NCBI GenBank assembly: GCA_964342465.1
Contig: CAYFFQ010000026.1
Location: 1-18,889 of the forward strand
Source of the DNA: MGIIb-Q1 sp964342465
Lineage (GTDB): Archaea; Thermoplasmatota; Poseidoniia; Poseidoniales; Thalassarchaeaceae
Reading direction: 5' to 3'
Length of the DNA: 18,889 nt
In this document: piece after piece, positions 13,787-18,889 of the stretch
Layout: each line of letters begins with the position of its first letter
How positions within the stretch are numbered: position 1 is the first letter of the stretch
Program-made: the position numbers and the translations under genes
Notes under the pieces: generated by a model
Told to the model about the DNA's origin: nothing
The model's input: the letters and a program-made list of their open reading frames with translations, nothing else
The model's database searches: none

Positions 13787-14864
13787 AATCGAAGTTCGTG
13801 GTTGGGAGATGTACGAGGAGCATTGCCCCCCTCGTCTTCGCAAGTGGGTGATTGACACCAAGACACTAGAAGATGATGAGGTGGTCGTTCAGGTTGCAGG
13901 TTGTGGTGTTTGTCACACCGACCTCGGATTCGTGTATCACGGAGTCAAGACGAAGCAAGAACTGCCGTTGGTTCTCGGGCATGAGATATCTGGAACGGTT
14001 GTCGCCTGCGGTGAAAACGCTGAGCAGTGGCAGGATGTCGATGTGGTGATTCCAGCCGTCCTGCCGTGCGGGAGATGCGACGATTGCACCTCGGGGCGGA
14101 GCAACATGTGTCGAGGTCAAATAATGCCTGGCAACGATGTCGACGGTGGCTTCGCATCCCACATCCGAGTTCCCTCGTTGTGGTTGGTGGCGATTCCCGA
14201 CGATTACAAGGGTGACATCGCTAAACTCGCTGTCGTCGCTGATGCCATCAGTACACCGTGGCAGGCTCTAATTAGAGCCGATGTCACCGCCGATGATGTC
14301 TGCATCATCATCGGATGCGGTGGAGTCGGTGGCTATTGCGCTCAACTCGCTGACTCCCTCGGCGCGCATGTCATCGGAGTCGATGTCAGCGAACAGAAAC
14401 TGAAATTGATGGAGAGTATCGGTTTCAAGAACCTCCTCAACAGTTCAGAGACATCAGACAGAGACATCAAGTCGCTGGTTCGAGAGATAGTGCGTGGAAA
14501 CGGTTGGGATGCAACCGGCTGGAAGGTCTTCGAATGCAGTGGGCATGTCTCGGGTCAGACTCTCGCCTTCTCCCTGCTCGGCCCCTCTGGAACCCTCGCC
14601 ATAGTTGGATTCACCATGGATAAGGTGACGGTCAGACTGTCAAACTTGATGGCTTTCGATGCCAAGGCGTTCGGAAACTGGGGCTGTCAGCCCGAACTCT
14701 ACCCCGAACTGCTGGAGAAGGTGGTGGCAGGAGCGGTTGACCTTGATTCGACAACTGAACTGCGCCCCCTTTCGGAAATTGGCGAAGTGTTTGCGGCGGG
14801 CCATCATGGAGAATTGGGGGCGCGGGTCGTCCTCGTGCCAGATGAAGTATGGGAGGGTGAGTGA
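13779..14864 (+). CDS. had: 6-hydroxycyclohex-1-ene-1-carbonyl-CoA dehydrogenase
   Basis: Zinc-containing medium-chain dehydrogenase oxidising the hydroxy intermediate to 6-oxocyclohex-1-ene-1-carbonyl-CoA with NAD+. 361 residues from ATG 13779, chosen over GTG 13761 and ATG 13764 because MTEIEVRGWEMYEEH resembles the family start. Catalytic zinc site: CGVCHTDLG (42-50) and GHE (67-69). Structural zinc site: CGRCDDCTSGRSNMC (C97, C100, C103, C111). Nucleotide site: GCGGVGG (179-185). PGNDVDGGFASH and GFTMDKVTVRLSNLMAFD fit the Had group. Overlaps both neighbours slightly. Confidence 0.9.
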   Translation: MTEIEVRGWEMYEEHCPPRLRKWVIDTKTLEDDEVVVQVAGCGVCHTDLGFVYHGVKTKQELPLVLGHEISGTVVACGENAEQWQDVDVVIPAVLPCGRCDDCTSGRSNMCRGQIMPGNDVDGGFASHIRVPSLWLVAIPDDYKGDIAKLAVVADAISTPWQALIRADVTADDVCIIIGCGGVGGYCAQLADSLGAHVIGVDVSEQKLKLMESIGFKNLLNSSETSDRDIKSLVREIVRGNGWDATGWKVFECSGHVSGQTLAFSLLGPSGTLAIVGFTMDKVTVRLSNLMAFDAKAFGNWGCQPELYPELLEKVVAGAVDLDSTTELRPLSEIGEVFAAGHHGELGARVVLVPDEVWEGE

Positions 14865-15445
14865 TGCGAGTGACAACTGAGAGGCTGATGGATGAACATG
14901 AACGCATCATCAGTTTCCTCAACATTCTCTTCCGCGCTGTACGAATGGAGAGGGAGGGAAAACTCCTCGGCTCCGAGTTCTGGGAGGGAGCCATTTCGTT
15001 CATCCGCGAATTCTCTGACGATTACCACCACGCCAAGGAGGAGAAACTTCTCTTCCCTGCCTATTGCAGAAGGGGAATGAGTGATGACCACGGCCCAGTC
15101 GCCGTCATGCTCAGAGACCACGACCATTTCCGCCGTTGCATCGGAATAATCGAGGAATCGCTTTCACATGGAGATGACGGAAACATATCTCGATGGCAGG
15201 CGTGCGGCGACTTCATCGAATCGCTGAGGTTCCATATCCACAAGGAGAACAACATTCTCTACCCGATGGGCGAGGACATCCTCACCAATGAAGATGAGAA
15301 GGAGTTGCTCATCGCTTTTGACGCTGCTGATGATGCGCGTGGCGGGGCGGCGAGGGAAGAGGAATTCAGCAGGTTGGCGGCCTCACTTGAAGAGAGGCTA
15401 CTCGCCGCTTATGACAAAGAGATTGAAGCGGAGGTTTCCGAATGA
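14864..15445 (+). CDS. Hemerythrin-domain protein within the benzoyl-CoA operon
   Basis: 193-residue hemerythrin/HHE-type four-helix protein. Candidate di-iron ligands are H12 (LMDEHERI), H55/H56 and E59/E60 (YHHAKEEKLLFP), H86/H88 (RDHDHF), and H124/H126 with E128 (FHIHKENNILYP). Relatives bind O2 reversibly, sense O2 or NO, or act in iron handling. ATG 14864 is chosen because GGAGGGTGA ends three bases before it; it shares a base with the had stop, and its own stop overlaps the oah ATG, so it is an integral member of the operon. I know of no step in the pathway chemistry that needs it. Protection of the oxygen-sensitive reductase or oxygen-dependent control is the simplest inferred role. 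Confidence 0.88.
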   Translation: MRVTTERLMDEHERIISFLNILFRAVRMEREGKLLGSEFWEGAISFIREFSDDYHHAKEEKLLFPAYCRRGMSDDHGPVAVMLRDHDHFRRCIGIIEESLSHGDDGNISRWQACGDFIESLRFHIHKENNILYPMGEDILTNEDEKELLIAFDAADDARGGAAREEEFSRLAASLEERLLAAYDKEIEAEVSE

Positions 15446-16590
15446 CAGAACAGCAGACAGAGAATACGGATGGCCCATTAGAGAGCAACAGACATAGTTT
15501 CTCAGACGGCGATTTTGAGCATCTTACGGTGGAACTTCGCCCCCTCAAACGGCCGGATGGAAGCGCAGTCGAAGGACTGTATGATGCTTGGTTGTGGCTG
15601 GACAACCCCAATCAATACAATTCATACACCACCGAGATTCTGCGCGAACTCTGCCTCGCTCTTGATTGGGCATCATGCCGCGCAGATGTCAATTGTGTGA
15701 TTCTCACTTCGGTAGGTGACAAGGCATTCTGCACTGGTGGAAACACGGTGGAATACGAACATGATTATTCTTGGCGCCCTCAGGAATATCGCACCTACAT
15801 GGGCCTCTTCAACAGGATGATTTCCCTCATGCTGGAAAATGAAAAACCAGTCATCAACAGGGTCAACGGCATGCGAATCGCTGGTGGTCAGGAGATGGGA
15901 CTCGCCTGCGATTTCACAGTTTCAAGCGACCTCGCAAGATACGGCCAAGCAGGGCCAAAGCATGGTTCTGCACCGGATGGTGGCTCAACGGATTTCTTGG
16001 ACCTCTACGTCGGATTCGCTCGCTCCGTGGAATCGTGTGTTCTCTGTGAACAATGGTCGGCGCACAAAGCACATCACATAGGGCTGGTCAATGAGATAGT
16101 GCCGGTATTGAAGGACAGTTCTGGAGAATGGGTGGCAAATCCGATGGTCACCTTTGACTGGGTGGACCCAAGAAGTGGACAGGTGGTGTACGGAGACTTC
16201 CTCACCGGTGAAGCACGTGAAGCGGGCAAGGCGAAGATGGCTGAGTGTGAGATTGACCTCTCTGGACTTGATGCTGCTGTCGAGGCTCTCTCTTGGAAAT
16301 TGGCCAACACCTTCCCTGGATGCACCCGAAAGACCCTCTCTAGTGTGCGCAAGAAGAAGTTGCACTGGTGGGATGCCAACCGTGAGACCAACCGCGAATG
16401 GTTGGCGCTGAACATGGCGGTTGAAGCCGCCGCCGGTTTCCGCGCCTTCAATGTCGGCGGCGGCCGGCGAGAAGATGGGACGAGGATTCCACGCCAAGTC
16501 GATTTCATCGAAGTTCGACAAGCAATCGCCCGCGGCGAGAACTGGACACCCGAACTCGTCGAGTCATTCATGCCCCACAACAAGGAGTGA
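15442..16590 (+). CDS. oah: 6-oxocyclohex-1-ene-1-carbonyl-CoA hydrolase (ring opening)
   Basis: Crotonase-family hydrolase adding water and cleaving the alicyclic ring to give 3-hydroxypimelyl-CoA. 382 residues, the usual Oah length and much longer than ordinary crotonases. Strong family stretches are DKAFCTGGNTVEYEHDYS (93-110), RPQEYRTYMGLFN, VINRVNGMRIAGGQEMG and the near-invariant GQAGPKHGSAPDGGSTDFL (168-186). The ATG overlaps the hemerythrin stop (ATGA). This gene is widely used as the marker of anaerobic aromatic-ring degradation (the bamA/oah group), which makes it the firmest single assignment in the cluster. Confidence 0.94.
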   Translation: MTEQQTENTDGPLESNRHSFSDGDFEHLTVELRPLKRPDGSAVEGLYDAWLWLDNPNQYNSYTTEILRELCLALDWASCRADVNCVILTSVGDKAFCTGGNTVEYEHDYSWRPQEYRTYMGLFNRMISLMLENEKPVINRVNGMRIAGGQEMGLACDFTVSSDLARYGQAGPKHGSAPDGGSTDFLDLYVGFARSVESCVLCEQWSAHKAHHIGLVNEIVPVLKDSSGEWVANPMVTFDWVDPRSGQVVYGDFLTGEAREAGKAKMAECEIDLSGLDAAVEALSWKLANTFPGCTRKTLSSVRKKKLHWWDANRETNREWLALNMAVEAAAGFRAFNVGGGRREDGTRIPRQVDFIEVRQAIARGENWTPELVESFMPHNKE

Positions 16591-16595
16591 GAATC

Positions 16596-17351
16596 GTGGC
16601 CTTTACCATAGACCTCTCCGGCAAAATCGCATTGGTGACTGGTGGGAGCATGGGAATAGGTAAGGCGACAGTTCTCGAGTTCGCGAGAGCCGGAGCCGAT
16701 GTCGCCTTCACCTATCGCAGTCACGAAAGTGAGGCGATGGTGATTGCCAGTGAAGTGGAATCCTACGGAGTCAAGGCACTTCCACTCAAGGCTGATGTCT
16801 CAGACCACAAGCGAGCCGCAGAAGTGGTGTCAGAGTGTATTCAGCAATTGGGTGGACTCGATTTTCTCATCCTCAATGCAGGGATGAATTGGGACGGAGT
16901 CATCTGGAAGATGACAGAACAGCAGTGGGACCGCGTCATCGATGTCGACCTCAAGGGTTGCTTCAATTTTCTCAATGCTGCAACTCCGCATCTGCGAGAG
17001 ATTGGCGGGGGGAGCATCGTCAATGTCACCTCCATCAATGGGCTCAGGGGAAAATTCGGACAATCGAACTACACCGCTGCCAAGGGTGGAGTCATCGCCC
17101 TGACCAAGACAGTCGCCCGCGAGATGGGGCGCTCCGATGTCAATGTCAATGCCGTCGCCCCCGGGCTGATAGAGACGGAAATGGTTTCAGAAGCACCAGA
17201 ATCCGTCAAGGAAAAAGCCCTCGCAGAAATCATTCTCGGCAGACTCGGTCAGCCTTCAGAAGTCGCTCAGGCAATCCTCTGGTTATGCTCGCCAATGGCG
17301 CGGCATATCACCGGCCAAGTCATCAATGTCGATGGCGGGCAATACATCTGA
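16596..17351 (+). CDS. Short-chain dehydrogenase, probable 3-hydroxypimelyl-CoA (3-hydroxyacyl-CoA) dehydrogenase
   Basis: Classical SDR of 251 residues. Cofactor motif TGGSMGIG (15-22), NAG (94-96), and catalytic S146, Y159, K163 (VTSINGL ... SNYTAAK) are present. The C-terminus HITGQVINVDGGQYI is typical of FabG/PhaB-like enzymes. GTG 16596 is preferred because AAGGAGTGA ends five bases before it; GTG 16587 overlaps the oah stop. Lying between the ring-opening hydrolase and a thiolase, it fits oxidation of 3-hydroxypimelyl-CoA to 3-oxopimelyl-CoA. FabG-like acyl-ACP reduction is the alternative reading from sequence alone. Confidence 0.82.
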   Translation: MAFTIDLSGKIALVTGGSMGIGKATVLEFARAGADVAFTYRSHESEAMVIASEVESYGVKALPLKADVSDHKRAAEVVSECIQQLGGLDFLILNAGMNWDGVIWKMTEQQWDRVIDVDLKGCFNFLNAATPHLREIGGGSIVNVTSINGLRGKFGQSNYTAAKGGVIALTKTVAREMGRSDVNVNAVAPGLIETEMVSEAPESVKEKALAEIILGRLGQPSEVAQAILWLCSPMARHITGQVINVDGGQYI

Positions 17352-17418
17352 GGCCAGTTCCACACTCCGCACTACTCAAGGGGTAGGTGGTGCTCGGGTG
17401 GTGTAGGGGAGTCATATC

Positions 17419-18657
17419 ATGCGTGAAGTGGTGGTCGTTTCAGCAGTTCGCACAGCAATCGGAAATCATGGGGGTTCCTTGGCCACAGTGCGGCCGGATG
17501 ACCTTGCAGCATTGGTAATCAGAGAGGCTGTTGAGAGGGCGGGAGTGTCGGGTGAAGAAGTGGAGGAGGTCTTTTTCGGATGCACAAACCAAGCGGGAGA
17601 GGACAACCGAAATGTCGCTCGTATGGCCTCACTACTCGCAGGTCTTCCCACCTCTGTCGGGGGTGTGACCTTCAACCGACTGTGCGCCTCAGGTTTGACG
17701 GCATTGAACGCAGCAGCGAGGGCAATTCGTTGTGGTGAAGGAGATGTCTATGTCGTCGGTGGCGTCGAATCCATGTCACGCGCCCCCTATGTGATGGCGA
17801 AAGCGGAGAGTGGATTCGCCTGGGGCGACCCCAAGGTGCATGACACGACGATTGGATGGCGTTTCCCAAATCCGAAACTCCGTGCTGAACACGGCAACGA
17901 TGGGATGGGTGTGACGGCTGAGAATCTGCGAGAACTACCCGAAGTGAGTGCAGGTAAGACGAGCCGTGAAGAGCAGGACAGGTTCTCACTGCAGAGCACC
18001 GAGCGCGCCTTGGCGGCGATAGATTCGGGCCGCTTCAAGGACGAAATCGTGCCGGTGGAGATTCCACAGCGGCGGGCCGACCCAATCATCTTCGATACCG
18101 ACGAGCGACCTCGCCGCGGCAGCACGATGGAAAAGTTGGCGAGACTGAGGCCCGCTTTCAAGGAGGGTGGGAGTGTGACCGCCGCCAATTCGAGCGGAAT
18201 CAACGACGGGGCCGCGGCACTGGTTCTCATGAGTGCAGACAAGGCGGAAGAACTCGGAATCTCGCCGATGGCGACATGGGTTGCCAGCGCAGCAGCCGGA
18301 GTCGAGCCGAAGACGATGGGCTGGGGGCCCGTTCCAGCAACTCGCAAAGCCCTCGCACGCGCGGGTATGGAAATACCAAACCTCGACCTAGTGGAACTCA
18401 ACGAAGCGTTCGCTGTGCAGGCGCTCACCTGTATCGACGAACTGAGCCTTGACGAGGAGATTGTCAATGTAAATGGTGGGGCGGTTGCTCTCGGTCATCC
18501 TCTCGGCTGTTCGGGGGCGAGAATCGTCGTCACTCTTCTGCATGAGATGGTCAAACGCTCACAAGACGAAGCGAAACCGATGAATGGATTGGCCACGCTC
18601 TGTGTGGGGGTTGGTCAGGGTGAAGCCACCATATTCTCCTGCAATAATCCACCGTGA
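17419..18657 (+). CDS. Acetyl-CoA acyltransferase (PcaF/PaaJ-like thiolase), probable 3-oxopimelyl-CoA thiolase
   Basis: Degradative thiolase of 412 residues. Active-site C89 (NRLCASGL), H360 (GGAVALGHPLGCSG) and C395 (LCVGVGQGEA) are present. FGCTNQAGEDNRNVARMASLLAGLP and DTTIGWRFPNPK are marks of the 3-oxoadipyl-CoA thiolase (PcaF/PaaJ) branch, which handles dicarboxylic acyl-CoAs. In this operon the expected substrate is 3-oxopimelyl-CoA, giving glutaryl-CoA and acetyl-CoA. A GGGGAG precedes the ATG. The 67-bp gap to the SDR gene is the second break in the cluster. Hairpins and repeats follow the stop. Confidence 0.88.
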   Translation: MREVVVVSAVRTAIGNHGGSLATVRPDDLAALVIREAVERAGVSGEEVEEVFFGCTNQAGEDNRNVARMASLLAGLPTSVGGVTFNRLCASGLTALNAAARAIRCGEGDVYVVGGVESMSRAPYVMAKAESGFAWGDPKVHDTTIGWRFPNPKLRAEHGNDGMGVTAENLRELPEVSAGKTSREEQDRFSLQSTERALAAIDSGRFKDEIVPVEIPQRRADPIIFDTDERPRRGSTMEKLARLRPAFKEGGSVTAANSSGINDGAAALVLMSADKAEELGISPMATWVASAAAGVEPKTMGWGPVPATRKALARAGMEIPNLDLVELNEAFAVQALTCIDELSLDEEIVNVNGGAVALGHPLGCSGARIVVTLLHEMVKRSQDEAKPMNGLATLCVGVGQGEATIFSCNNPP

Positions 18658-18686
18658 GAGTGTACCGAAAGGGGCGGGCTCCACCC

Positions 18687-18712
18687 GAAGGGGGCGAACG
18701 AAGGGGGCGAAC
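18687..18712. repeat. Two tandem copies of a 13-bp GC-rich unit
   Basis: GAAGGGGGCGAAC occurs twice without change (18687-18699, 18700-18712). The same unit, with a G for A variant, recurs at the right edge of the window. Confidence 0.8.
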
Positions 18713-18719
18713 CCCCCTT
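18701..18719 (+). terminator. GC-rich hairpin downstream of the thiolase gene
   Basis: AAGGGGG (18701-18707) can pair with CCCCCTT (18713-18719) around the loop CGAAC, about 45 nt after the thiolase stop. A short T-run follows and a second C-run lies at 18726-18730. Placement at the end of the operon suggests transcription termination; there is no long U-tract, so confidence is modest. Confidence 0.4.
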
Positions 18720-18767
18720 TCGAAACCCCCTTCTGCAATCAGATGAATGCAGAATCAATCAGATGTG

Positions 18768-18791
18768 AGTTCGCGGCCACCTCCGCGAACT
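18768..18791. other. Perfect 9-bp inverted repeat
   Basis: AGTTCGCGG (18768-18776) and CCGCGAACT (18783-18791) flank a 6-base loop. It may be a second terminator or a regulatory dyad for a gene beyond the right edge. Just before it, CAATCAGATG occurs twice with a 20-bp period (18736-18745, 18756-18765). Confidence 0.5.
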
Positions 18792-18848
18792 AAGGGGGGT
18801 CGGATGAACAATGGTTGGGTTCAACTCTTCACCATGCCATCCGAAGGA

Positions 18849-18887
18849 GGGGGCGGACGAAGGGGGCGGACGAAGGGGGCGAACGAA
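18849..18887. repeat. Three tandem copies of the 13-bp GC-rich unit at the right edge
   Basis: GGGGGCGGACGAA occurs twice (18849-18861, 18862-18874), then GGGGGCGAACGAA (18875-18887). This is the same unit as at 18687-18712 in a shifted register. The array may continue beyond the window. Confidence 0.8.
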
Positions 18888-18889
18888 GT

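Noticed and set aside
17787..18467. Minus-strand open frame of over 220 codons opposite the thiolase
   Set aside because: Antisense of a catalytically complete thiolase; Ser/Arg-rich as expected for a shadow.
17419..18657. Beta-ketoadipate pathway gene (pcaF)
   Set aside because: The motifs fit PcaF, but no other ortho-cleavage gene is present and the operon context calls for 3-oxopimelyl-CoA.

Overview
The window reads as a gene-dense prokaryotic chromosome segment of roughly 50-55% GC by eye. The best guess is an archaeon of the marine Thermoplasmatota (Marine Group II/III-like). Three things suggest this: TATA-like boxes instead of clear -35/-10 promoters, a short secreted SBBP/beta-propeller-like protein, and a cytochrome oxidase subunit I fused to a secreted Reeler-like (choice-of-anchor V) domain. 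Shine-Dalgarno sequences (GGAGGTGA) are strong. The taxonomic call is an inference; no rRNA or other phylogenetic marker lies in the window.

Left half (1-8106, almost all on the minus strand): an A-type haem-copper cytochrome c oxidase operon read coxC-coxB-coxA, followed upstream by a Fur-family regulator, a divergent small secreted protein, two 140-residue CBS-pair proteins, a four-helix CopD-like membrane protein and an enoyl-CoA hydratase. A Fur-box-like palindrome sits in the cox promoter, next to the fur-like gene.

Right half (8557-18657, plus strand): a tightly packed catabolic cluster for reductive degradation of benzoyl-CoA. It encodes the ATP-dependent class I benzoyl-CoA reductase (bcrC-bcrB-bcrA-bcrD), a small unknown CxxC protein, cyclohexadienoyl-CoA hydratase (dch), 6-hydroxycyclohexenoyl-CoA dehydrogenase (had), a hemerythrin-domain protein, the ring-opening hydrolase (oah), a short-chain dehydrogenase and a PcaF-like thiolase. 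Together these could take benzoyl-CoA to 3-hydroxypimelyl-CoA, 3-oxopimelyl-CoA and then glutaryl-CoA plus acetyl-CoA. Benzoate-CoA ligase, the ferredoxin donor and glutaryl-CoA dehydrogenase are not in the window.

Two system-level observations stand out. First, a normally anaerobic, oxygen-sensitive dearomatisation pathway lies beside an oxygen-reducing terminal oxidase and carries a hemerythrin gene inside its operon; oxygen sensing or protection is a natural hypothesis. Second, a 14-bp palindrome, consensus CCGAACATGTTCGG, recurs at eight places: seven lie just upstream of genes (oxidase, fur/secreted protein, CBS protein, CopD-like protein, bcr operon twice, dch) and one is in the left-edge intergenic region. 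Several copies are 36-50 nt before the start codon. This looks like an undescribed operator or promoter element linking respiration to aromatic catabolism.

Non-coding stretches also hold a 70-bp-period direct repeat (85-189), a 67-bp tandem duplication (7109-7242), and 13-bp GC-rich tandem units with hairpins at the right edge (18687-18887).
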